The notes: generated by a model not told the origin, from the sequence alone. A stretch of DNA of 64,000 nt from Corynespora cassiicola (GCA_022059125.1 JAEUWY010000023.1:2542001-2606000); one strand, 5' to 3'. Positions 22,656 through 34,627 are shown, counted from the stretch's first letter. A program made the numbers and translations.

Positions 22656-23081
22656 GGCTGCTAGGTTGGAGTGGGAGAAGTAGTCGGCTGAGGAATTGGG
22701 TATCAAGGTGGAAAGAGGTGGAACAAGCAGGATTTGGGCGGGAAAAGCAGGTATTTATATGGTACTGGAGCTGTTTGCAGCAGGGGACTGGCGGTCTTGG
22801 ATGCAGCAGTGAAGGTGCACCATGAATGGCTGGTTGTCCAGTCCCTGCCCGCCATCTCCACCCTGCCCATGCGCCATCCCGATGCGCTACGTCATACGGA
22901 CCCCGCGTTTGTCGCGGGGGCTGTCAAAAGTAAGCGCGACCACGTGATCTCCCAACATCCCACCTGCGACTCCTGCGCCCGCCCCTGCACGTACCAAGAT
23001 ATCAGTCTATCCTGCAGGTCCTCGATAGTCGTACGCCTGACGCATTCTCCTTCGTACCGATTTTTATTGCCCGCATTGAGC
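22656..23081. promoter_or_regulatory. Divergent promoter region with CACGTG motif
   Basis: 426 bp between the starts of the small hydrophilic protein gene and the CobW-type gene. It contains CACGTGATC at 22941-22949, the inverse of the motif upstream of the proteasome gene. Binding-factor identity is not known. Confidence 0.35.
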
Positions 23082-24272
23082 ATGATACCCATCACCATCA
23101 TCACCGGCTTCCTGGGCTCGGGCAAAACGAGTGCGATCTAACCCCGCGAACCCACCCTAAAATCTCTTCTGACGCGCGCAGCTCTGATCCTCAACCTGAT
23201 CCCCCAGCTCCCCAAGACCTACAAGCTCGCCCTCCTCAAGAACGAATTCGGCGATGTCGCCATCGACTCGCAGCTCGCCTCGTCGAGCGCCATCTCCGGC
23301 GTCCAGGAGCTGCTCAATGGCTGCATCTGCTGCAACCTGGTCGGCCAGCTCTCCGACGCCCTCGAGACCCTCACCAACGAGATAAACCCCGATCGCATAG
23401 TCATCGAGACATCGGGCTCCGCATTCCCTGCTACGCTGGCCATGGAGGTGAACCGGCTGTCGCGCGAGACTGGGAAGTATGTGCTGGATGGCGTGATGTC
23501 CGTCATTGACGTGGAAAACTGGAAGGGCTACGAGGACACTTCGTACACGGCCAAGGTCCAGGCAAAGTACACAGACTTGGTCGTTTTGAACAAGTGGGAG
23601 CTGGTCAGTGAGCGCAGACTGGAGGATGTGGAAGACGCCGTCCTCGCCCTCGAAGTAGATCCACCAACCCCGCGGACCAAGAGCGACAAGGGATGGGTGG
23701 ACAAGGACATCATATTTGGCCTGGACGCGAAGCTGGCAAAGACAATTGGAAAGAAGGCAGGCCGTGACCATGATCACGCTCACGACCATGATCATTCGAG
23801 CGAGGTGGAGGTCCTTTCCATCACCTTGAGCTCTTCCGGGGCCAAGGCCGGAGTCGATGTGGATAAGCTTCTTCAGCTCTTGGAAGAGCCCACCAAAGAC
23901 TCGGTCTACAGGATCAAAGGAGTCTTGTACGCGAACAAGCCTCCCAAGTCTTCTGACAGTAGCACGCCAGCTGTTCTCGATGCCAGCACCGGTAGGCTAA
24001 GGTATATTCTCAACTGGGCGTTTGGGCGCTGGAACTTTACTCAGGTTCCTCCTCCTTCAGCTGCGCCCACACCTCTGGCCTCAGGCACTGCCACACCTGT
24101 AGGCTCCGGCCAAAGCACGCCACTTCCACTAGGTGAGGAGCCAGAGCTTCGCTTGACTGTCGTCACTGGCAAGTATGAATCAACCCAGTGGAAGAAGCGC
24201 ATCGAGTCTAGCGGCCTCATTTCGCTCGAGGGTGGCACTCCGGGCACCTTGACCGTTCAGAAGATTGCATAG
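23082..24272 (+). CDS. CobW/COG0523 family GTPase (putative metal chaperone)
   Basis: Two exons (23082-23130, 23182-24272) join inside the Walker A loop as GFLGSGKT-TLILNLI and give 379 residues. Lys15 is the P-loop lysine; the family metal site C64-x-C66-C67 (GCICC) follows at the end of the switch region. Further family blocks are IVIETSGSAFPA, DGVMSVIDVENW and the guanine-specificity region VVLNKWE. A His/Asp-rich loop (HDHAHDHDH, near residue 230) is a probable extra metal-binding element. The C-terminal CobW domain includes YRIKGVLY and WAFGRW. The family couples GTP binding and hydrolysis to metal delivery; Zng1 members supply zinc to methionine aminopeptidase. I see no N-terminal Zng1 docking motif, so the client is unknown. 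A Thr/Pro-rich insertion lies at about residues 305-335. Confidence 0.92.
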
Positions 24273-24600
24273 CCGCCTTTTCAGTTTCGATCCTACTTGT
24301 CATACATAGAACCCCTGAACACTTGGGAAGGGAGACATTCTTCTGATACCCTCGAGACAGTTCAACAGATCTCGCCATTTCCTTTTTCAACGTATAGCAT
24401 ACACGTTGCACTTTACTATAACATGTTGGATCGACATGGACACTGGATTTTTACAAAAGTTCGAATATAGACATTTAGAAGAAGTACATCATTCATAAAC
24501 TATCGTAGGTTTAGAAGTACCGGAAACCCTCCCTTTGGCGTCCAGAGTGTGACTCGCCGCCCTTCAATCCACTTTTAGCTTCGACACCATTCGTATACAT
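24273..24600. other. Convergent 3' flanks
   Basis: 328 bp between two convergent stops; A/T-rich. Nothing else is seen. Confidence 0.65.
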
Positions 24601-26170
24601 TTACGCGCTCTCGGTGTCGCTGCGCACACTACTCTTTCCGCTTGCAGGGACTGCGGCCATGGCAGGCTGGGCCGCACGTCGACGTCGCAGAACGAAGAAC
24701 GCAACAGCGCCCACAATGCCAACAACTGCCAGCGTGACAACGGCACCAATGACGCCGGCCACGGCCTTGGATATACCCCCGCTAGAGGAAGACGCATTCT
24801 GCGCCTCAGACTGGTAGTCGTACGCCTGGCAGAACAACAGCTCGCTCTCGCAGAGGCCGCACCATCGCTCAGCCGTCTCGATGGAAAAGAGGGACATGGC
24901 GTCGGAAAAGTCCTGCCACGCGTACGACTCGTCGACGCCGCCAAAGAGCGGGAACGCCTGCAGCGGCGCGCCGGCATCCGAGCCATTGCGGAACAGGAAC
25001 CTCACGCGCAGGTCGTTGGCGTCATCTGGGAACTCGGCCACGTCGGCCTCGGTGAAGAGCTCGAAGGCCATGGTGGAGGCATAGTGCGGGAGGCCGTAAA
25101 AGTCGTCAGAGACGGAGGTCAAGCCCGCGAGGCCGAAGAAGGCGAGGAAGGTGTCGTACGAGCCGGCCATGAGGGAGAACTTGAGCTTGCCCTTTGTCTG
25201 GATGACCTGGTCCAGCTGCCTTACAACGCCGCCGGCAAAGGTCCTGCCGCCCATGGAGCTCGCGTGCGCGTCGTCGCTGGCATTGTAGTTGAGGCCGAAC
25301 TCTGCGCTGTCGGCGAGGGTGCGCAGCTGGAACAGGTCCTGCTCGCTCACGTTGCCGGCGGCGGACGCGTTGTGGATGCTCGCCACGTGGAGCAGGTCGA
25401 AGATGTCGTACGCATTGCCGTAGCTCATGTTGGACGGCTGCTCGTAGTCGTACACGCCCTGCATGTCGTCCCAGAAGGTCGAGTAAAAGGCCCGCGTGGC
25501 CTCGTCGCGCTGCCGGAACAACTCGCTCTGCTCAAAGGCCGCCGCCGCCCTGCTCGCCGCCGGGCACCCCTCGTCGCCCTTGAGGTAGATGGTGTCGGGT
25601 GCCTCCTTTTCCTCGCCGTGCAGCACCACGTACTGGTACCCGCCGAGCGGGTTCGTGTAAGTCGTCCCATTGTTCAGCGTCTGCGAAGCGACCTCCGGGT
25701 CCAGCTCCTCGAGCGGCGGGTACAGGCCCTGCAAGAAGGCCGTGGCCGTGTTGAGCAGCACCGTCTGGTCGGGCGCCGTGGCGAAGAGCTGCGAGTTTAC
25801 CACCTTGTTCTCCGAGATGCCGAGGATGTGCTTGGAGGCGTTGGCCGAGATGTAGGTCGATCTGTAGTCGGCGCCGACTTGGTGGTTTTGCTGGATTCCG
25901 AGGTTGGTGAGGGAGTAGCCAGGGTAGTGCTTTGATGCGCCTGCAGTAGTCGGGAAAAGTTAGCAACAATGGTTCTTGGATTGAAGAGGGGTATGCATGT
26001 ACATGTGTGGTGTTCACACGATTTTCTTGTTAATTTTTTCTTTGGCGAAGGAATGGGGTCTACGGACGGTCGCCATGGCGCGTGAAGACGGTGACGCCTA
26101 GGATGGTCTCGGCCGAGACTGCTGCTGGGAGGAGCAGTCCCGACACCGCAGCCAGAGACTTGAGGAGCAT
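24601..26170 (-). CDS. Histidine acid phosphatase family protein, secreted or membrane-anchored
   Basis: Two exons (26170-26068, 25940-24601) encode 480 residues. A signal peptide ends near Ala20, the catalytic motif RHGDR is at 31-35 (His32 is the phosphohistidine nucleophile in the family), and the 127-bp intron lies right inside that motif's last Arg codon. Then come SKHYPGYSLTNLGI, a long alpha/beta plus helical domain with several N-glycosylation sequons, and a C-terminal membrane helix (about 435-462) followed by RRRR. The family hydrolyses phosphomonoesters at acid pH. The usual C-terminal His-Asp proton-donor pair is not obvious; the matching place reads GSYDTF (Asp297 with Tyr296), a variant seen in a membrane-anchored fungal subgroup as I recall it. 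Location is likely plasma membrane or wall. Confidence 0.88.
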
Positions 26171-26738
26171 CTTGCCAATGAATTAGAATCGGGTTGGCTT
26201 TCTTTTTCTTTTTCCCTGGAGAGGAGACAAGGAGGGGGGGAGTATCAATCGAGGCCCCCGCCAGCCTTTAAGAGGGCCCGGGGGCAATCCAGACACATGC
26301 TGCATGCCGCATACCGGATAATGGTAGCATTTTCGTTCGTGTTTTTCTGGTTACTGCGGAGTTCACCGCGGAGAACCGCAAGGCTGGTTGGCCAGGCGGA
26401 ATCCATTACTCAATCAATACGCTCCCCATTCTCGTGATTCCTGCGCCGCCGGGGGGAGGTGGTTGGTCGAGTTGTACCTGGGCCCCGCCGCCGAGGACCT
26501 TGGCGGTGGAAAATGGGAGAGTAGCGAGGGGTCGCCAAGCTTGTTATCTTTGAAGCTTTTGCATGCTGTCATGTGTAACTACATCTTCTGTGGAGAGGGA
26601 GGGATGCTGGAAGGATGGGTAGATTGACGTGCGGTACCTCTACGGCGAATGGGTAGGTGGGGGGGTGGTCAGGTTTGAGACCTCGAATATCGCAACACGA
26701 ACTTCGATTTGTATCAAAAACGTGTCAGTCATGCCATA
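26171..26738. other. Intergenic region
   Basis: 568 bp with the promoter of the phosphatase gene next to 26170 and the 3' flank of the next minus-strand gene. No coding feature is supported. Confidence 0.6.
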
Positions 26739-27206
26739 CTAAGCCTTTTTCTTGGAGCCATTGCCATCGCCCTTGAGCCCTACGCTCATCAGGAATAATG
26801 CCCTCACCACCGTCGCCGTCCCCGTGATCGCCAGGCTGCCCCAATCCTCTGCTCTCCAGGTCCCCACATCCAGCCTTCCCTGGGCACTCAGAGCGCCCCA
26901 AACGGCCCAAAAATACGCTAGATCCACAAGGAAGTTTGCGACCTGGACGATGCGCCAGACGTGCACGTCGGCCGTGTAGCGCAAGAGGACGGCCGACACG
27001 AAGCCGAAGTTGAGCATGGCGCCCCCTCGCTGAGCGAGGATCATGCGGTGGCCGATGTCCGGGGTGGGATTGGGAATGTGGGAGCTGAGGACGAGGGTAG
27101 GGTCGAAGAAGTCCATGTACGCTCCCCAGACACAGATTAGAGGGTCCAGGTAGGTGAAAAAGATGCGGTATGCGGATGGGATGTTGGGCTGGGAAGATTG
27201 TGGCAT
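26739..27206 (-). CDS. Small four-helix membrane protein, DUF7704-like
   Basis: A single exon of 155 residues starting MPQSSQPNIPSAYRIFFTYL. Hydrophobic segments lie around residues 15-35, 62-80, 85-105 and 122-140; the tail is GDGNGSKKKA, a KKxx-like basic end that could act as an ER retrieval signal. The order YRIFFTYLDPL, then ILAQRGGAMLNFGFVSAVLLRYT and VWRIVQVANFLVDLAYFWAVW, resembles fungal DUF7704 proteins, which have no known activity. An upstream in-frame start exists at 27281 but would add residues before the conserved N-terminus. It begins a run of membrane-protein genes. Confidence 0.75.
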   Translation of the reverse strand: MPQSSQPNIPSAYRIFFTYLDPLICVWGAYMDFFDPTLVLSSHIPNPTPDIGHRMILAQRGGAMLNFGFVSAVLLRYTADVHVWRIVQVANFLVDLAYFWAVWGALSAQGRLDVGTWRAEDWGSLAITGTATVVRALFLMSVGLKGDGNGSKKKA

Positions 27207-27739
27207 TTTTTCTGTTTGGTAGATGGATGCTCGAGCGATGCCTTGGTGTGGGGCGATTGCAAGACTACAAAAGCAAAACAATTCGGGGGTTAAAACAATT
27301 GTACATCCAGCAAATGTCGTCCGTGTAGTGGTATGGTCTCAAAGGGAGCGCTGCACACTGTCAGGAGGACGCATCGACGTCAGCAACGCAGCAGAATCGA
27401 GCTAAAAGCTCGCTTAGATTACTATAAAAGATCGAATACATACTATACTGTACAAGATGGACAAATAAAACACAACAAAACTGGTGAGTCCAAAAATCGC
27501 AAACAGACACATAGGGGCTGCCCCTCAAAAATTGCCCGGAGACACAAATAGCCTATGTTCTCGCAGACACACTGTCTGGTGAAACTCACTGCCCCACCCT
27601 ACTCTTGTAATCTGGGACTTCACGGCTGGAGAACACGCCGAAGCATTATGCTTCTGGGCGATAGCATTACATGTCTTCAAAGTTCTTACCTTTTTCCAGC
27701 CTCCTCTTCTGTTCCTAGGGGGCACTTGTTCCGGGGGCA
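27207..27739. other. Intergenic region
   Basis: 533 bp containing the upstream region of the DUF7704-like gene and the 3' flank of the TLC-like gene. Nothing specific is seen. Confidence 0.6.
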
Positions 27740-29113
27740 CTACGGCTCATGGTGATAGTAAAGCTGCCTCACTATCTTCCTGCGTGGCGTACCCCAAGGA
27801 CGTGGGGAAATATGCTCACTTTCCTTGTAGTTGTTTATGGCATTCAGGTAGTCCTGGTGATGAGAAGCATTTTGAACTTGGTGAGCAGTCGTTCGGTAGC
27901 TTGTGGGGTCAACAACCAAACTTTGGTGATCCTGGTCCTTCGTGCAGGATGAGGACTTCTTATCACCGTAATTATCCTGTGGCAATTTCCCATGGAGTGA
28001 AATTATATATATCCTCCTCTTGTGATTTCTGGTGCTGTTTTCGACATCAGGGTGCTCGACCTTCTCGAGCTCCATCCGGTGGTGCTTGTATATGGTCCAC
28101 AAACGGTGAGAGCCCCGGATCTGGGCTGCCGCGAAAATGCAGTGGAAGATCGGTGTTACGATCTTGACGGACATCGTCCACTTATCCCAGTTCATTGCGA
28201 AAAACCGCAGTACAGTAGTCGTCTCACAGAGTGTTCTCGAAACCGCAATCACACAACAGACCAGAAACATTCTCATGTTTAGTTTGTGGTTGCGAGGAAG
28301 TGTCCGTTCGATGATAACTGCTGGATGTGTCAAGAACCTAAAGCAGATAAAGTCAGCTCAAGTTCCGCAGACCTTGGTAGGGTATATTTCGTTCATCATG
28401 ACGGCATGATGATTTAGAGTCGACTCGGTGGATACATACCCTGCAAACATGTCGAAGTAGGCTGTAGAAAAAGGTCAGAAAGGCATTCGAATTAGTTCTA
28501 TGAGGCAACTTACCATAAAACGCGAGTAAACCGAAGTATACCGATGTGTTTGGCTCCTGTTCCCAGTTCTGATTGATCGTTATTGCCATCGCCGACATGA
28601 AGACGACACCGACGTGGTGGACTGCAATTATGGGATTGCTACGGAGCAATTTTTGGTACAATAGTTCGGTCAAGTACATGCCGACGAAGATGTTGAGCCC
28701 CATGAAGGAGATGTCGCCGAGAGAGACTGATCCTCCGCTGACAATAGGAGTGCCGAATGGGGCCCCGATTAAGATGCCATGGATAGTGAGTGCTCCAAGA
28801 CAGATCAAGATAAACTTGGCTATAGCGGAGACATGGTGGTTGACAAAATTTCGGTACCGGTAGCTATCAAGGGCAGAAATCGAGGCAGGGTAATACCGAG
28901 GGATAAGCCAGCCCGCGACGAATTCTCGGGCGAAGAAAAAGCAGACGGTGAACTTGAACCATCAGCTACTGCGCGACAGAAAGAGTGGATACATACCGTA
29001 GCTAGAATCAGTGTGCCGTGATGTTGTAATTTCGAGACGAGCTGGTCCGGCAGCCTCTCAATAGGGGGGACACCTAGGTGCGGAGTTGACCAATCCATGG
29101 CTGAGTTGTTCAT
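27740..29113 (-). CDS. TLC-like multi-pass membrane protein
   Basis: Four exons (29113-28997, 28952-28514, 28461-28440, 28337-27740) give 391 residues. Several hydrophobic helices run from residue 35 to about 245. Two paired-His motifs, NFVNHHVSA and IIAVHHVGVVF, and the order MYLTELLYQKLLRSNP before the second are typical of fungal TLC-domain relatives. Exon 3 is only 22 nt (AYFDMFAG) but is required to link GLLAFYG to FLTHPAVIIERTLPRNHKLNM. The first intron would be just 44 bp. The 150-residue C-terminal tail is hydrophilic (His/Lys/Ser-rich). TLC proteins act in sphingolipid synthesis, lipid sensing or membrane homeostasis; no catalytic claim is made here. Family placement is by pattern only. 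Confidence 0.72.
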
Positions 29114-30849
29114 GGTTGCAGTTCGAGTTGCGTGCCACTGAAATGGCTACTCTGGATTGCAGTTCTTGGAAAGCGAGACGTCTTGCAGATGATGAATGGG
29201 ATGCCTTCAAGTAGAGTGCTAGCTATATATATCAGAACTCTGCTCCTGTTGGAACTTTGAGCGGGATTTTGAGCGAGATTAGCCGAAAACCATTGTTCTG
29301 ATGGAAATTATACCGCATGCGTGATACCAAACCTAGAAGTTGAGAATGAGTGGGCCATTTTTATTCCCGGACTATACTTTTTGCGGCAAACAGCGAGGCA
29401 GATCCGTGGTTTCAACCCCCTCCCAACAACACTCGTCGATACGATGCTCATTCGCAAAGCGCACAATGGTTTTTTTGTGAAGTTTCTAGCATTATCATAG
29501 AAACTCAAGGTATTATTGTCCCCATTCTAGAGGGTACGTATTTTTACGATAAGATACAGCTGGGTGGTGCAGGTTAACCATCCTCGGGGCGGGTTGTTCC
29601 ACATTTGCATTGTTCGTTAACGCAATTTTATCAGATGGTAGAGTGATTGAATCCACCTGGGCAACTTTTCAAAAATTGCTGTATCGCTCCTCGTGACTGC
29701 AATCTATTCCATCCATATCGAGGCATTTGCGGGACACAGTCTGTCTGCGCTTCAATGGTGGGTGTTTTGTGTTGGGTGAGACTTTGCAGGCCTCAGCCAC
29801 CCGAAGTCCGAGCACGCCGGGTCAGTCAACAGACATCACAATCTTCTGCGCACTTTGGAGCTTCTCGAAAACAGGTTGCGCACCTTCTGTGGCTTGCGTG
29901 TAATCAAGCGATTCGTCGTCTACCGATTTCCAAGCGGGATGCAAGCCTTGATCCGACCACGTGCGACACGCTAGGGTAGGGACGGACTACTACGGCATGA
30001 CCACAAGTAGGAAGTCGATCATTCGCTCTCGGGACCGAACGCGCAGCTTCACCCCGCTCTGCAAGGTTCAAGCACTTGTTTGACACGGCTTGCGCCAGAT
30101 CGCTCAAACGCTAGAAGATGGGGTATCCACCAATGATCTGCGAGGAAAACTGCTCCGCGAACCCTCGTTTCTTCGGCTCATCGAGTGGGCTTGACTTCGG
30201 TCGTATTCGATTGCATCGAAATCGTCCGCTTTATGGCCGAACAGGGTCCATCAAAACGTCCAGGATCATTTCGGTGGAGGGTGCATGCTCGACAAGCTGT
30301 CGCGCTGCTTCACTTCCATGCGACCCACTCTTGTCCTCGATGGACGGCCCACTGACAGGAATACGGCTTCACACCATTGGAAAATACAGAAATGCATGAA
30401 AATATCAAAGATGCCCTCTCCAAAAGTCCAGCGCAGAAGTGAAGCTTGTTGTTCGGCTAAAAGTCCCCGACTGGGTAGCCCGAGTACAGGTCAAACCAAA
30501 GCCGGTTTCCCCACACGCTTCCGGCGGCGTTTTTCGAGTACCCTCCTGTTGTCCATCGCCTGTGTTCTAGCGTGTAGCGTGCTCAATGGACGATGATCAG
30601 CGGGTGCAGACGCTTGTGGCTGTCACAACGTGCAATCCATCAAGGATTAGGCCTAGGATCAAGGTCTCGAGCTCCGCTCTGGCCTGGGAATACCTCACAT
30701 CATGCATCTAACGCAGGCTCGGTGTCTTAGCAGAATTTTAGTTCACGAGTTTCTCCGTTCCTATTTACAGAGGTACCCCCGGGCATGCCTACTTTTCTTA
30801 CCGTCTGCTGCTTTGAAAGTCTTGCTTGACTCTGTTTCGTTTTTGTCCG
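29114..30849. other. Gene-free interval
   Basis: 1.7 kb between two divergent membrane-protein genes. Short open frames exist but none shows motifs or splice continuity. No transposon terminal repeats or transposase-like frames were seen. Confidence 0.55.
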
Positions 30850-32058
30850 ATGGCGCGAGATAATGGCATTGGGGCAGACTACACCATATCATATCCGATT
30901 GCGTTGACAATCATCGCTTTTCTCGCGGTAGCATTTTACAATGTCATCGAACTCACGCTCAGCATCTTCACGACGTTCAAGAGACGGAGTGGTCTATACT
31001 TTTGGTCCTTGGTTATAGCCACGTGGGGAATAATACCCTATGGGCTGGGATTCTTTCTCAAGTTCTGTATGTAAACACACCTACAGATAGTCACATCCAT
31101 CCAGGCCGAAGATCCGCTGACATTACCATCGTCAGATCCTGTTTGGCCTCCCACCATTCTTTATCTGACTCTCATTGCCATCGGTTGGCCCTGCATGATC
31201 ACTGGTCAATCTCTTGTTCTCTATTCGCGTCTACACCTCATCCTACGAAGCACTGCCACTGGAGCACGATGGGTTCTCTGGATGATCATTTTTAACGCGA
31301 CTATCTGCCATGTTCCCATTATTGTCTTGTTATACGGCGCAAACTCCAATCATTCGACACCCTATCTTACCCCGTATTCTGTCTACGAAAAAGTCCAAAT
31401 CACCATCTTCTTCATCCAAGAAGTCATCATATCGGGGATATACCTATTCAAGACGAAGGAGCTCCTCCGAACAGAGGGCGGCATTCGAGGCAGAAACGCA
31501 AGAAAGGTCATCATCCATCTGGTATGGGTCAACGTCCTAATTATCATCCTGGACATAACTCTCCTCGCGATCGAGTACGCCGGATATTACGACATTCAAA
31601 CAACTTACAAAGCGGCCGTCTACAGTGTAAAACTGAAGATGGAGTTTGCTATCTTGAACAGGCTCCTCGATCTCTTCCAAGGCAAGATCCACGATAGCTC
31701 AAGCGACCCGTCATCGAGATCATGGACAGCATCGGGCTTCGGAAAGTCCATCAAGAAATCTGGCGCTAGGAAGAGCCTTCCCGTCATGGTGCCAGCCGGT
31801 GCTCACCCAGGATCCAACTTGGGCAACTCGGCCTACGCCCGCATGGAAGAGGACGGAATAACGCCCGCAAGCATCAGCCTCAAAGACATGGAGGTTATGA
31901 AGACGACAGAAGTCTGGATAGAGAGAAGCGACAGGCTTCCGGAAGGAGACATTGCAGATTTAGAAATCGGAAGTCTGGCAGAGCACAGCTCGCGGCAGGC
32001 GCATCGGAGTTTGAGCACGGCTTCTAGCGAGGTTGACATTGCTCGTAATGGGTTTTGA
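30850..32058 (+). CDS. Seven-helix-like integral membrane protein, DUF7703-like
   Basis: Two exons (30850-31066, 31136-32058; 69-bp intron) give 379 residues starting MARDNGIGADYTISYPIALT. Seven hydrophobic segments are visible in the first 265 residues (for example TIIAFLAVAFYNVIEL, LVIATWGIIPYGLGFFL, ILYLTLIAIGWPCMITG, ATICHVPIIVLLYG, VNVLIIILDITLLAIEY). A charged loop RRSGLYFWS follows helix 1 and the cytosolic-looking C-terminal 115 residues are Ser-rich and hydrophilic. The layout matches fungal seven-helix orphan proteins grouped as DUF7703, distantly reminiscent of receptor-like proteins; no ligand or activity is known. The join FLKF-YPVWPP keeps the helix pattern. Confidence 0.78.
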
Positions 32059-32900
32059 GCGTTCCTTTTGGCTTGTTTTGGCTTGTTTTGGAAAAAGGGG
32101 TACACTAAAACAGCAATGAATCCGGCCACGATGCCAACAGTCTGGTGTGGAATGTGAGACAGCGAGGGCATCCACGACCACACAGCATTTTGGCTTCGAT
32201 ACCCACGTCTTTCAAAAGCTGCATTCGACCGCTGCGTCTGAATAGTAATCGACATTTCAACTATTATTATCACCATTTATTTTGAAACGTTGGAGCAAGT
32301 TCGAGATCCAGAACGACTTGGTCCGGAGAGCGACCAGAGATGCGAGGCCAAGAACTAAGAAGTCGAAGGTAGCGCGAACCTTAATTGTCAGAGTGTGAGG
32401 CGGAAGCGTCCTCCCGAAACATGTGGCATGCAAGTTTTCCGAGAGGTCGGATAGTTTCCAGCGGTGAGCGACAATCGGCGCACAACGGAGCGGCATTGCG
32501 AGGGCCGGATCGATGGTCCGCGGCGAATGCCGGTGTAGTTGTAATAGTCCGGCATCTTGCGGCAAGTTGGGCACGATCACAAGCAATCTACATCTACTGC
32601 AACATTTCAAATAAGGCCGTAAAGCTTGTTAATCTCATATAATAAGTTGAAGCGCAGTAGATTAATCGGTAGTTTCAGTGCCTGGGGTAGCCGGCCAGTC
32701 GCTAAGAGCCGTGTACGCCAGAGTCATGTCAGTACGAGGCACCCAGGTCAGAGAAGGGTTCAATAAGAGTTCGGCCGTCAGATGGTCTCTGATTCATTTG
32801 ACGATGATATGGCGATTACGTCAAAACATCTAGTCCGTATCGGCCTTTGCGTGGCGGTGAACTGCCATGCTCGGATCCCCAGATTGGGCGTCGATCGTGC
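32059..32900. other. Convergent intergenic region
   Basis: 842 bp between two convergent stops. A 12-bp TGGCTTGTTT duplication sits just after the left stop. No gene is supported. Confidence 0.55.
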
Positions 32901-34627
32901 CTAATGCACCATACCGCTTTTCGCCATCTCCTCAACGTACTTCCCATATCTTGGGATGCTCTTCCTCCTAAGTTCCTTGCCATATTTCATCATTATGAAG
33001 ATCGTTGCGACTTGTGCAAGCCCAACACATGCCGCCGTAATAAAACAGTTCTGAAGACCCATGTCGGTCACCCACGGTGTGATGCCGTATCCGATGGCAA
33101 AGCTCATGGTGTTCCTCACCAAAATAACTGTAATGACGGCCTCGCCTGATAGGGCTCTGTATGAGTCGATGCAATAAGCAATGGAGAGCTGAACGCCAAA
33201 TGTGTTTGTCGCAGCGATCACCCCCATGGCGAAGACGGGACCAAACCAGTGAACACCCTGAGCAGCGCCCACGCCCCACAAGATCAGTCCAAATGGAATT
33301 AGCACAAGCGAAGGCGCAAAAAGCCACAGGCGATGCTCAGACTCCATTATGCCGCCGTTGTTACGAGCCTTGCGAATGACGAACCAGTCCCCAACCCAAC
33401 CCGTGTAAGCCGCCGCTAATGCCACACCAATGAGCGGAGATACGTAGCTTAGGCCGACCATGCTTGCTGAAAAGCCGTAGGTCCCTCCCAGGATAAGTGA
33501 GGCGGTGGCGTTTAGAACGTTGAACCAAACCAGGTTGGAGCCGTAGGAGAACCCTGCGTAGAAGATGACAGGGAAGGATAGGAAGATCAAAGGGCGGGTC
33601 ATCATAGCTTTCAATTCATTGGGCTTTTCCAAGTCCGTCTTCTGGAAAAGTTTGATCTTGTCCCAGTAGGTCTTGGATTTGTAGCTAGGTGCACCGGTTG
33701 ACTCTGTGGAGCTTGCGATTCGTGCTGCTTTTTCAGGGTCTGCGGGTTCGGCGGGCGTTGCCGTGCCTGGGGTCTCCGGTGGCGTCCCGACCTGATGTCG
33801 GACGTAATTTGTCTCTTCCATGAAGATGAATAGAAAGACGAATCCGATTCCATTGAATATGGCACACCAGTACTAGATCAGTTAGCGCGAGTCGATGGGT
33901 TGCCAACAGCGACTTAAACTCACCAGCACCCACTGCCAACCTTGGCTATCATTGATGAATCCAGATATAATGGGCGCGAAAAAGTTGCTGCCTGCGAGTA
34001 GAAGGGCATAGAGTCCAATATATCTGCCTCTTTCGTGCGTGAAGTAGATGTCAGTCACACTTATCTCACACAAGCTTTCAATAGGCGCCCCCACAAAGCC
34101 CTGCACGATCTTGCTGGCGATCCACTGGCCATTCGTCTTGGTATGTGCGGCCCAGATTTGCGTACCTATGGTAGCAAGAATTGAAAGCAAGTACATTGGC
34201 CGTTTACCATATTGCAAAGCTAAAGGCTGCCAGATCAAACATCCCCAGCCAAAAAACAGAAACATGTATCTACCGTTCCATTAGTACTCGTTTCATCGAA
34301 AGAGTACGATCCTACTTACCCTGTACCTTGGTTAAGATCATAAAGAGTCAAACCGGTTTCGGTACTAATCGGCTCCAGCACGCTGTATATGGCCGCAGAG
34401 GCTATTCCGACCATGAGAGTGTAAACACACATACATGTCGTGGACAAAGCCTTTCTGCCCGGCGACCAGTTCAGCGGATCGTCCGGGTCAGATGATGGAG
34501 CGGGTATTAAGACGATATCTTTCTGGCCGCCGGCAGCATGTCTCGCACTCATGGTGCCCAAAAGATCGACCAAATGGACGGTGCCGGGAACAGGCGGCCC
34601 GGCGCTGTCTGCCACATTGGATGCCAT
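32901..34627 (-). CDS. Major facilitator superfamily transporter (DHA1-like)
   Basis: Three exons (34627-34320, 34269-33924, 33872-32901; introns 50 and 51 bp) encode 541 residues with about 12 membrane helices. The N-terminal cytosolic part ends in SDPDDPLNWSPGRKA, the entry motif of fungal drug:H+ antiporter-1 and Hol1-like carriers. The loop 2-3 motif region reads ALQYGKRPMYLLS, and loop 4-5 carries THERGRYIGLYAL. A long hydrophilic central loop (about residues 240-305) with TPPETPGTATPAEP separates the halves. The family moves drugs, polyamines, peptides or other small molecules by proton coupling; the substrate cannot be predicted. The second intron falls between WVL and YWCAIFNGIGFVFLF in helix 6. 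Confidence 0.92.

Noticed and set aside
29114..30849. Possible decayed transposon in the 1.7-kb spacer
   Set aside because: No terminal repeats, target duplication or transposase/reverse transcriptase-like residues could be seen in any frame.
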